A stretch of DNA of 64,000 nucleotides from Adiantum capillus-veneris (lineage: Eukaryota; Streptophyta; Polypodiopsida; Polypodiales; Pteridaceae): assembly GCA_014529385.2 (NCBI GenBank), contig CM043964.1, positions 134,640,420 through 134,704,419 on the forward strand, given 5' to 3'. Under the pieces are notes generated by a model. The model had not been told where the DNA came from. It ran no database searches and saw only the letters and a program-made list of their open reading frames with translations. Positions 59,301-64,000 of the stretch are shown in pieces. Position numbers and translations under genes: made by a program. The first letter of the stretch is position 1. Every line of letters begins with the position of its first letter.

Positions 59301-62224
59301 ATGGCTATACTGTCTTTTGAAGTAAGTACTGTCTTGTGGATGATTTCTATAAGTCTATAACTTTCTTCATAGGGGAATCTGGGCTTTTTCTGGATTTATG
59401 GAGGAATATATATAGCTTTTACTCTAAGCTGCTATAGCCTAAAATTGAGCCTAATTTGCTGGTTAGTTTATGTTCAAAAATATCTATTGGCTTTTTGAGG
59501 AGAGGTCTTGATGCACATTTTCACATTCATCTCAATAAGATTGTACCAAACAATGAGAAGCACATAGTCTGTTGGCTTTTTACAACTATGGCATTTCAAA
59601 CTGCAGGTCAGTCAACAACCTTGAAGCGCTTGTCATTTGCAAATAGTGAGTTTGGCGATCATAGCTTACAGATTTTGGTTAGTGTTACCTATATTCTGAA
59701 CTTCTGCTGGCATTTCTCTCGAGAATTTTGTGCATGGGCTTTACGTCTGTGCTACGTAAATTTATCCAGCTTTTGATAGTTTCTTCCTTTTGTCAATGCA
59801 TGAAGGAGTCTGTTTATGTCATTCAGGTTGATAGGAACATGCTGCTTATTATAAAGTCGTGCAATGACACTGCGTAGCAGTGCGTAGCAGGGGAACTATG
59901 GATTTTTTCACATGCATGCCCGTTGCCTATGTAGTATTTTTTGTGGTCACTCTCTAGAGGACATGTCAATATAACTACCATGTTTTGCGGGGTCCCCTCT
60001 CTACATCTCGTTCCTTAACTGCATGAAATAAGGTAGGTGCTGTCTTCGGCAAAGTGGGATATTTGATCAGAAAAGAGTGATGTGAAATGAAGTTAAGGGA
60101 GAGCAAGGTCTTCCCTTCCCTAGCTTTCCCTGATTGGTCAGATTCTTCAAATTTAAGTAGGTTAAATAACACTTGGTGAGGACTTTGCTGCATAGAGAAG
60201 CCAAGTCTGGCAAAAGCTGAGCTAAGCTGGCAGGCCTTTCAAGACACGTAAGGACCAACAAGGATGCCAGGATAGGGGAACGATTTTTTTCTGTTAAAGA
60301 CTTACATCCTGGTGACTGCTAGGTTGTGGAATCAGGGGGCTATCAGCTTGCATTCAGATAAATCTCAGAAATTATTTTCTCCAAGGAGGAAGTCCGTTGC
60401 AAGCAAATATTTTATTTCTAGCCACAAGTTCTGTTCTACACATGTTTTGTGGGATAGACATGCGTGGGGAGCGCTGAATTTGCTCCTTATGTGTAAAATA
60501 TTCTTGCGTCAATTGAGTGTGGGTAACACTTCTTGTCGTTCTGGCAGGGCAGGTGTCTTCAAGAATGTGCACAACTGGAGATTCTCAATCTTTCAGCCTG
60601 TGCACTTACTGATGCAGTAGCTCCTCTTTTAAGCAATATACTCAAGGTTTAACTCACTCTTCGACCTGTAAGCTTTTTTAATTGATTTGATCGGTTGTGA
60701 TGGTCTTCGCTGTACTGATTGTAAGACGACTATGTTAAAGGCGCATGTTTGCAGGAAGACCCAGGCAGATTGGCAGGCAAGCTTAAGAAGTTCGAAAGGG
60801 GTGAATGCACTAACAAGGAGACCCAAAGGTCTTGTTGCTCTTGACGTTTCTTTGAACCAACTGTCAGACATAACGGTACAGACAATTTGTGGCGTTTTGA
60901 GGATTGGCACCCCAGTTGAAGGTAAACCATTATGCTTTCATGTGTGCAAAGACCATGTGTTGGCCGCCCTCCCTTCTCATCCAGTGAGGTTCGTTTCTGT
61001 AAACAGCCCTGAATTTAAAAGGAAATCAGCTTACACGGGTGAGTGGAAAGCTACTTCTCGACGTAATGGAGGAGTGGGCAATCTTAAGGTTTGTCGATCT
61101 CCGTGACAATGTTGACAATAGCTTGATGGGTGTGCTTGAAGAGGGCCAACACTTGACTTCATTTTCACGAGTACAAGCTCCTTTCTGGATGTCCTCACCC
61201 TCTACTAGGTCCAGAAGAGCATGCTACAAAAGCTCTGTGAAGAAGCCAAAGGAGGCCGGTGTCTGGGAAAGCACCAAGCCTATGGATGATGTGTATAAGA
61301 ACTACACAAAGAAGAGGTCAATACGCCCGCAGTCTGCACCCTCGGCAGTCCCTTTCAATCATCAGGCTAGAGCTGTACATTGCAAACCCCCCTCACTAGC
61401 CTCCGAATGTACCAAAAAGCAAACCGATTTCAGGAAGGGCATCCCTGGGTTACGTGCTGTTGACATGAAGTCTGTGGTGCAGCCCACAAAAAGGCCATCA
61501 ACAAGCCCAGAGAAGTCTCAACTAAATGCTGGAAAGAAGCAAGGCCTGTTATCTTGCTCGACTTCACCGGAATTTGCAGCATGGGACCATGATGATGCAA
61601 ATGCCAAAGAGAATAGGTTGCCCTTCCAGACGAATCAGCCCAATGCTTCTTCACGAGAGAGGGAGACTTCCGGAGAGAATTTTCCATGGAACGATTTCGA
61701 AAGGAAGGGTGTTTCTCGTTGTCAGCCCGAAGGTGCAACAGTTTTGAGACAACTAGACATGACAAAGACACAGAGGTTTAGACAGAATGTGGACAACGGA
61801 AATCATCGACCGACAGGGGGCGCAAAACAAGGTTCGAAAAGGCCAAACCAGCTCAAGTCGCAGACGGAGCGTGTGCCTCTGGTGTACAACAAGAGTCGGG
61901 CTACAGTGGTAGAGTCTCAAGGAAAAGGTGATTTTGAGAAGGATATTCAGAAAGTGTCCTCAAATCCACCTTCAAGATCTGGGATTCAGACAACTGAGTG
62001 GAACTCGTTCTTGAAGGAAATCACACAAGCCATCTTTCACCTTCAAGGTAATCTCTCTCTCTCCCCCCCCCCCCCCGTGCTTCAAAGGGGCTTCTTTGGA
62101 ACACATATTTCCTGATGATTTGCCTTTGTTTTTGGTTTCAGAACGGCTAGACGAGCTGATTGGGCCTGCTGATCCTGATTCTTTAACAGAGCAAGCCACC
62201 TCTCAATTGCAAGTGCTGTCTTAG
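32235..62224 (+). CDS. CEP78: CEP78-like leucine-rich-repeat centrosomal protein, spliced
   Basis: Proposed exons: 32235-32342, 33040-33160, 33256-33316, 33398-33498, 59607-59677, 60548-60646, 60726-60921, 61007-62047, 62142-62224. All junctions are GT-AG and all phases match, giving 627 codons with the stop. Exons 2-8 encode leucine-rich repeats ([86 protein letters not shown]). Between repeats lies an inserted QADWQASLR segment, as in animal CEP78. The C-terminal part is basic, low-complexity, and ends in a short helix ([19 protein letters not shown]). CEP78 acts at centrioles and basal bodies. Exon 1 is the least certain; donors of exons 2 and 6 are weak. No stops or frameshifts were seen. 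Confidence 0.78.
33040..33498 (+). CDS. CEP78: CEP78-like gene, exons 2-4 (N-terminal repeats)
   Basis: Exon 2 (33040-33160) follows the acceptor GACAATGCAG and encodes [19 protein letters not shown]. It ends in phase 1 at the donor GTTGTG. Exon 3 (33256-33316) encodes [18 protein letters not shown] and ends in phase 2 at GTGAGC. Exon 4 (33398-33498) encodes [18 protein letters not shown] and ends in phase 1 at GTGAGA. Each phase fits the next exon. The order matches the CEP78 N-terminal half, including the stretch before the first strong LRR. The partner exon for exon 4 lies 26 kb away at 59607. Confidence 0.75.
33840..34890 (-). pseudogene. Ty1/copia reverse transcriptase/RNase H fragment
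   Basis: On the minus strand, near 34870, YRKLVGSLV begins a copia segment that continues to [14 protein letters not shown], then a decayed CDSKG stretch and [15 protein letters not shown] near 34560. This is the copia RT-C-terminal to RNase H order, with the RNase H motif LSTTEAEY clearly visible. Stops are frequent. It lies next to the truncated 5' LTR of D at about 35100. The left limit is vague. Confidence 0.7.
35104..35275 (+). repeat. Element D 5' LTR remnant and PBS
   Basis: 35104-35262 matches the last 160 bp of the 3' LTR (GGGGCGCCAGTCTTTGGGGC onwards). The PBS TGGTATCAGAGC is at 35264-35275, an exact match to the plant initiator-Met tRNA complement. Confidence 0.88.
35335..36840 (+). 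pseudogene. Element D gag
   Basis: Starts [20 protein letters not shown] two-base loss near 35410 shifts frame relative to E. A TAG at 35636 and a TGA at about 36347, then a TAG near 36530, interrupt later parts. A serine/aspartate-rich tract with basic runs ([16 protein letters not shown]-type) occupies the middle. Capsid-core residues ([15 protein letters not shown]) follow, then the zinc knuckle [14 protein letters not shown] at about 36752-36793. The product would be the RNA-packaging shell protein of the element, but this copy cannot make it. Confidence 0.85.
37380..38850 (+). pseudogene. Element D reverse transcriptase and RNase H
   Basis: Visible RT motifs include [39 protein letters not shown] and [14 protein letters not shown]. 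The catalytic FFDD motif present in E is lost here: a 29-bp deletion after GGCACTTTCT (about 37895) removes it. RNase H follows ([14 protein letters not shown], then [10 protein letters not shown]). One TAA near 38550 lies in the RNase H connection. Frameshifts occur at about 37500 and 37900. Confidence 0.88.
38856..41041 (+). mobile_element. Deletion-derivative LTR element inserted in D
   Basis: Flanked by a 5-bp duplication CTGAA (38851-38855 and 41042-41046). It begins TGTCACGTGACACATCC and ends CCTAACA. The opening recurs at 39868, directly after the polypurine tract AAAAGGAGGGGA, so 39868-41041 is a full 3' LTR of 1174 bp. The first 390 bp or so (38856-39245) is the start of the 5' LTR, fused by deletion to internal sequence. 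TATA boxes lie near 39180 (TATATAAG) and 40195. No PBS or coding genes remain. It splits the integrase of D. Confidence 0.85.
41042..42189 (+). pseudogene. Element D integrase and chromodomain remnant
   Basis: After the nested insertion the integrase zinc-binding segment continues ([14 protein letters not shown]), then [17 protein letters not shown]. It jumps directly to late core residues ([29 protein letters not shown]). The missing middle, about 40 residues, is also missing from E. D has further lost the SDRDPG segment with the second catalytic Asp. The C-terminal chromodomain ([20 protein letters not shown]) survives at about 42080-42150, with a stop near 42030. Confidence 0.85.
42796..43419 (+). 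repeat. Element D 3' LTR
   Basis: Begins TGTCACAAAGTGATGACG right after AAGAGGGGGGTA (polypurine tract) and ends TTATTACA. It matches both LTRs of E, but contains a long (GA)n tract at 43032-43100 where the E LTRs have only a short GA run. Confidence 0.9.
43032..43100. repeat. (GA)n microsatellite in the D 3' LTR
   Basis: About 34 GA units, expanded from the short GAGAGAGA run seen at the same place in the E LTRs. Confidence 0.97.
43420..44030 (+). repeat. LTR of family G, left copy, with PBS
   Basis: Matches 56823-57400 (AGAGCCAGATCAGCCCA onwards; TTTACATTGC near the end). The LTR end is at 44017 and TGGTATTAGAGC (initiator-Met type with one mismatch) at 44019-44030. Its 5' part is absent: element D abuts at 43419. 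D probably inserted into this LTR and the left flank was later lost. Confidence 0.75.
44031..44505 (+). other. Start of G interior
   Basis: No gene recognised. It lies between the G PBS and element F. It begins ATCCCAACTTTGCGAGC and has no long open frame on the plus strand. Confidence 0.4.
44506..44955 (-). repeat. Element F 3' LTR and polypurine tract
   Basis: The LTR runs TGTGAGGATTCTAGG...GTGACA on the plus strand. The tract TTAAAGAGGGAGGGAA (minus) adjoins it at 44943. A run of AAGAGAC/CGAAG-type degenerate repeats fills 44655-44860. Confidence 0.88.
44900..52725 (-). CDS. Novel 449-codon ORF of element F, split by insertion of E
   Basis: 52725-51722 and 45245-44900 join exactly in frame once E and one copy of its target duplication are removed (1004 + 346 = 1350 bases). 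No stop or frameshift is present. The protein starts [18 protein letters not shown]. It has a likely coiled coil ([19 protein letters not shown]), a Gln/His-rich stretch ([16 protein letters not shown]), a long serine/threonine-rich middle and a C-terminal hydrophobic segment ([23 protein letters not shown]). The last codons read through the polypurine tract into the LTR. I do not recognise the family. Conservation of the frame suggests it was under selection until E inserted. Confidence 0.7.
45251..45777 (+). repeat. Element E 5' LTR and PBS
   Basis: Runs TGTCACAAAG to GTTTGTTACA. The PBS TGGTATAAGAGC at 45766-45777 has one mismatch to the initiator-Met complement. A short GAGAGA run lies at 45430. 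Confidence 0.93.
45836..47403 (+). pseudogene. Element E gag with serine/acid tract and zinc knuckle
   Basis: Starts [19 protein letters not shown] at 45836. A middle tract alternates Ser/Asp/Glu runs with Lys/Arg runs ([20 protein letters not shown]), unusual for gag and similar in style to phosphorylated SR-like proteins. A one-base loss in a T-run near 46638 shifts frame into 46663-47151, which carries the gag core ([27 protein letters not shown]). A TGA at 47149-47151 follows, then the zinc knuckle [14 protein letters not shown] (about 47270-47311). The gag protein would assemble particles and bind RNA; this copy is broken. Confidence 0.88.
47404..47850 (+). pseudogene. Element E protease remnant
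   Basis: Only the C-terminal half of a retropepsin is readable, in shifting frames: [12 protein letters not shown], then [19 protein letters not shown], where the ILGxPW-type motif ends the domain. The D-S/T-G active site is not found upstream. The same truncated arrangement and the same stop after the zinc knuckle occur in D, so the loss predates the split of the two copies. Confidence 0.65.
47870..49210 (+). pseudogene. Element E reverse transcriptase and RNase H
   Basis: RT motifs: [56 protein letters not shown] and the catalytic [11 protein letters not shown] at about 48416-48448. A TAG at 48206-48208 and a one-base insertion near 48488 break it. The thumb/connection continues ([25 protein letters not shown]-type, truncated here), then RNase H with [18 protein letters not shown]. 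The usual catalytic Asp in that first motif is Tyr here and Asp in D, so it is a copy-specific loss. [10 protein letters not shown] and [10 protein letters not shown] close the domain. Confidence 0.9.
49380..50160 (+). pseudogene. Element E integrase with internal deletion
   Basis: The zinc-binding region ([18 protein letters not shown], then [14 protein letters not shown]) leads to [18 protein letters not shown], which holds the first catalytic Asp. Sequence then jumps to [19 protein letters not shown] with the second Asp and to [11 protein letters not shown] with the Glu position. About 40 residues between are missing at 49664-49680, and the deletion throws the frame. The identical junction is present in D. 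Further stops lie at 49945 and about 50000. Confidence 0.9.
50180..50570 (+). pseudogene. Element E C-terminal chromodomain
   Basis: The open segment from 50271 runs through [17 protein letters not shown], then [19 protein letters not shown] and [20 protein letters not shown], ending [12 protein letters not shown]. This is the LVKWKGYP/ATWE pattern of a chromodomain, which chromoviruses use to target integration to heterochromatin. The aromatic cage is partly altered (Phe-Lys-Asn-Phe for Trp-Lys-Gly-Tyr). This segment is open, but it follows upstream stops. Confidence 0.8.
50571..51172 (+). other. Element E 3' untranslated region
   Basis: No coding. It contains a short tandem repeat of GATGTCCTGT/GATGTC type at about 50985-51035 (also in D at 42601-42655), and ends in the polypurine tract AAGAGGGGGGTA. 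Confidence 0.7.
51173..51721 (+). repeat. Element E 3' LTR
   Basis: Matches the 5' LTR except for a T-rich insertion of about 35 bp at 51330-51375 and a few substitutions. It ends TTACA just before AAATC. Confidence 0.93.
52726..53493 (-). other. Element F leader
   Basis: No gene. It carries short degenerate direct repeats of GGGCTGCCACTTAATGAG (52880-52925) and GATGTGGGCTGCCG (53045-53090). Confidence 0.6.
53494..53943 (-). repeat. Element F PBS and 5' LTR
   Basis: The PBS (minus) TGGTATCAGAGC is at 53494-53505, an exact match to the initiator-Met complement. The LTR at 53507-53943 pairs with 44506-44942. Confidence 0.9.
53944..55490. other. Decayed retroelement interior, no gene assigned
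   Basis: Only short open frames. A segment near 54470-54640 ([21 protein letters not shown]) could be a ruined integrase zinc-finger region, but this is weak. A purine run AAGTGAGAGGGA at about 55380-55391, followed by TGTTGCTAAATTGG, could mark the start of the G LTR. Confidence 0.35.
55495..55800. repeat. Imperfect tandem repeat, about 71-88 bp units
   Basis: Four units are marked by GTGCGTCAT (55500), GATGTGTCAC (55574), GATGCGTCAT (55645) and GATGCGTCAC (55733). Each is followed by a GGGAGCATTG-like and a CCGGGAACGG-like phrase. It lies inside the proposed G LTR. Confidence 0.7.
55801..56822 (+). other. Proposed upstream part of the right G LTR
   Basis: No gene. It contains AAAGCATC/GATGCTTT inverted repeats (55875-55945), a GGGCGGCC-like repeat shared with the F leader, and the (CT)n tract at 56282-56346. 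Confidence 0.4.
56282..56346. repeat. (CT)n microsatellite
   Basis: About 32 CT units in the G LTR region, another case of a dinucleotide tract in an LTR. Confidence 0.97.
56823..57413 (+). repeat. LTR of family G, right copy, with exact PBS
   Basis: Matches 43420-44017. It ends GTTTGTGATA at 57400, followed by TGGTATCAGAGC at 57402-57413, an exact initiator-Met PBS. A PBS after both copies means this copy is also a 5' LTR, not the 3' partner of the left one. That implies two elements or a recombinant tandem. Confidence 0.75.
57414..57870. other. Short G interior and AT/GT-rich stretch
   Basis: No gene recognised. It contains a (GT)n run near 57747-57763. Confidence 0.4.
57871..58140 (-). 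repeat. Diverged LTR fragment related to D/E, reversed
   Basis: The reverse complement contains ACCGAAAGGGGCGCC, TTTGGGGCCA and GGAACTCC in the same order as the D and E LTRs (for example 45614-45662). An older solo LTR or fragment is likely. Confidence 0.65.
58141..59040. other. Unassigned intron sequence
   Basis: Two similar phrases (GGCCACTCGGC...AAGTTGG at 58367 and GGCCCCTCGGC...AAGTCGG at 58448) suggest an old duplication. An Asp/Arg-rich open frame at 58748-58960 (minus) has no recognisable domain. Confidence 0.35.
59041..59150. repeat. Tetranucleotide repeat with inverted halves
   Basis: CTAT units change to their reverse complement at ATCGAT (about 59059), so 59045-59075 is a perfect palindrome of CTAT/ATAG units. 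It is followed by mixed GATA and GACA units. Confidence 0.9.
59607..62224 (+). CDS. CEP78: CEP78-like gene, exons 5-9 (later repeats and C-terminal region)
   Basis: Exon 5 (59607-59677) resumes the LRR started by exon 4. Exon 6 (60548-60646) is exactly one 33-residue repeat. Exon 7 (60726-60921) holds the QADWQASLR insert and the next repeat. Exon 8 (61007-62047) carries the last repeats, then a long basic Ser/Lys/Gln-rich region with [14 protein letters not shown]. Exon 9 (62142-62224) completes the helix ERLDELIG and stops at 62222. The last intron contains a CT/C-rich run. The single large exon for the disordered part is open for 347 codons without a stop, good evidence of a working gene. 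Confidence 0.8.
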
Positions 62225-63039
62225 TATTCATCCCAAGCAACATTTTATTTGTGGTTGTATGATTTTTTAATCCGTGTATGCTGAAAATTATAGACTAGAA
62301 AGTTTGGTTCAAATCACATGGGCAGGCCTTTCTAGCCCCATGTTTGGGAGGGATGACTCGCATTGTCACAAACGTCTCTTAGCATTTAAAGGCATTATGC
62401 TTATATGCGAGTACTAGCTCTCCATATTTTTGGGGGGAAAAAAAAGTTTTCAAACCACTCTGAGGAAGAAGGGAAGAATGGGAAAAGTATCAAAAGATGA
62501 ATCACAGATGAATGGAGTGGCTAGTGAACAAGCAAAAGCGGTGGCACTGCCTATACAAGAAACTTTTCTGGCTGGTAGTACAATGCAACCTTGCTCATGT
62601 GATTACTCTCTATCTATCTTAACTGGCTTCGGTTTTCTTGCTCTATATTTTATTTCCTTTGTTTTAGAGAGTAGCAATGGTAGGCCTCGACGATTTTGAA
62701 GATTACAGTTAAAAATCATAGTTAATAATGAGAATTTCTCAAGGCTTGCTGTTGCGGAGTAAGCTGTGTTTACCAGGAAGAAACCATGATCTCCAACATG
62801 TGCCACACTTTATGTTCTTCATCAAAGGGATAGCTATCAGTTGCAAAGGTTCAAGTCAAGCAAAAAGAGCCTTACCGAAGTTCCACCTGTAAGTCTAGGC
62901 TGTGTTGTGATTGTCTTCAACTCCTTCCTTCCTTCCTTCATAGAGATGCCCAAAGAATGGGCCTATCTTCAAAAATGGGAACCAAAGACTCACCTCAAAG
63001 AGGAACAAGAGTAACAAAATCATACCAAAAATTTAAAGT
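62225..63039 (+). other. Downstream of the CEP78-like gene
   Basis: Probable 3' UTR then intergenic sequence. A 90-codon open frame at 62430-62699 has no recognisable domain. No clear second gene seen. Confidence 0.45.
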
Positions 63040-63610
63040 TTAGCATCCAGTGCGGGGTCTAGAGTGCCTTATCATGCTAACACCTTTCATTGTTTTCCAA
63101 GGTCTCTTGCCAGGATTCACATTAAATTTGAAAGTGACTTCCACATCAAATTTAGTGCTTCCACGACTCTCAATCATGGCGTACATGAAAGAACCGATAC
63201 CCAAACATGAAGTAAATCTTCGCCATTTCATCCCTTTCCTCATTGGATTGGACAATTCTCGTAGTTAAGTTTCACACATAGAGGCAATGAGGAGAAATTG
63301 GCTCTCCCCTCCATATTGAAAACCTTGAGCACTTTGCAAATACTCTTTCTTTGATAGGTAAAGAATGTTCTTGCATAATTTGGATGCAGAAAAAAAAAGG
63401 TTTGCTTCACCCAAAATCTTCATGTTGAAGTTCTCATGTACCTTTGAATTCAAGATGTCTATCTCAAAGCTATTTCTTCCAAGCTGTAATCATACCATCT
63501 GCAAAAAGAATCAAAGTCGAGAGATCATCAGTCGTAGCTTTCTTTCTATAGAGGCAATCATCAATGTCTGATACAAACATGAAATAAAAAGACAACCACA
63601 TGAACTAAAG
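63040..63610 (-). pseudogene. Ty1/copia reverse transcriptase fragment
   Basis: On the minus strand: a decayed YVDD region (FADGMI near 63510), NFNMKILGEANLFFSA and LYLSKKEYLQSAQGFQ near 63400, then LGIGSFMYAMIESRGS and VNPGKRPWKTMKG near 63170. This is the order of copia RT from the catalytic loop to the RNase H junction. Stops and small shifts break it. It belongs to the same class as the fragment at 33840-34890, but the overlap is too short to say they are one element. Confidence 0.7.
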
Positions 63611-64000
63611 AGAGAGAGAGAGAGAGAGAGAGAGCACATTATTGAGGGTTGGAATGGACACACCCCCCCCTCCCCTTTCCCCCTTCCCCCCCTTTTTTCA
63701 CCCCACACGCACTCAAAAAAAAAAAAGTGAAAGGGTCATGATGGCTTTCTAAACAATAAGAAAGTGATAAAATCATTAAGTTCGAGTTTAACTAGAATTA
63801 TATAAGGTGAAGTAGTGTTCGAGAATGTCTTTTTTATTAAGTGATTGAGTGTCCTCGAAAAGAAGAAAACAAAAAATACTAGCAATTTTTTTGAAATTTG
63901 TAGGATGTTTGAACTAATTTTTGACATCATTGCACCGATTTTTGTTCTATTTACCATGGTTTGCTCATTGATATATATATATATATATATTTGTGTGTGT
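63611..64000. other. Simple repeats at the right edge
   Basis: (GA)n at 63612-63634, a C-rich polypyrimidine run at 63661-63700, then AT-rich sequence and (AT)n at about 63970-63990 running into GT. No gene seen. Confidence 0.7.

Larger units (their letters stand above)
33499..59606 (+). other. 26.1-kb transposon-filled intron of the CEP78-like gene
   Basis: The donor TCATTAG/GTGAGA at 33498 and acceptor CTGCAG/GTCAGT at 59606 join a phase-1 codon (Gly) and continue the repeat without gap. The intron holds a copia fragment, elements D, E, F, part of G, and tandem repeats. The host gene reads plus, as do D, E and the G LTRs; F and the copia fragment read minus. Confidence 0.75.

Noticed and set aside
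61430-61771. Minus-strand 113-codon frame
   Set aside because: Shadow of the large exon 8 on the plus strand.
62430-62699. Downstream 90-codon frame as a separate small gene
   Set aside because: No recognisable domain, weak start context, and it lies in the likely 3' UTR or flank.

Overview
This window looks like gene-poor nuclear DNA from a large-genome land plant. It holds one recognisable host gene, buried in nested transposable elements of several classes. The host gene is a spliced leucine-rich-repeat protein that I read as a CEP78-like centrosomal/basal-body protein. Such a gene would suit a plant with centrioles and swimming sperm, such as a fern, but the species is an inference.

Bases 1-22342 hold three related LTR retrotransposons that I call A, B and C. 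A (minus strand, runs off the left edge) and C (minus strand, complete at 10669-20090) encode gag, zinc knuckles, an aspartic protease and a tail with repeated W-[IV]-P-K motifs. C has no reverse transcriptase or integrase; A shows none inside the window. C sits inside B (plus strand) and is flanked by 5-bp CAATG duplications. A abuts B on the left. B also carries an intronless piece of a DEAD-box RNA helicase. The leader of A holds an array of long perfect palindromes.

Bases 22705-31587 look like one decayed Helitron on the minus strand. It has a TCTATAC 5' end, a Rep/helicase protein with a C-terminal endonuclease-like domain, a neighbouring OB-fold (RPA-like) gene with GT-AG introns, and a short hairpin at the proposed 3' end.

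Bases 32235-62224 hold the CEP78-like gene on the plus strand. Nine exons join in phase to about 626 codons. The fourth intron (33499-59606) is 26.1 kb and is almost entirely transposons. These are a Ty1/copia fragment, two defective Ty3 chromovirus copies (D and E), a deletion-derivative LTR element inside D, a small LTR element F interrupted by E, and pieces of another LTR family, G.

Bases 62225-64000 hold the region after the gene, a second Ty1/copia fragment and simple repeats. Most element ORFs carry stops and frameshifts. The host gene and the ORF of F (once E is removed in thought) are the intact reading frames. All similarity calls come from reading motifs by eye; no database search was run.
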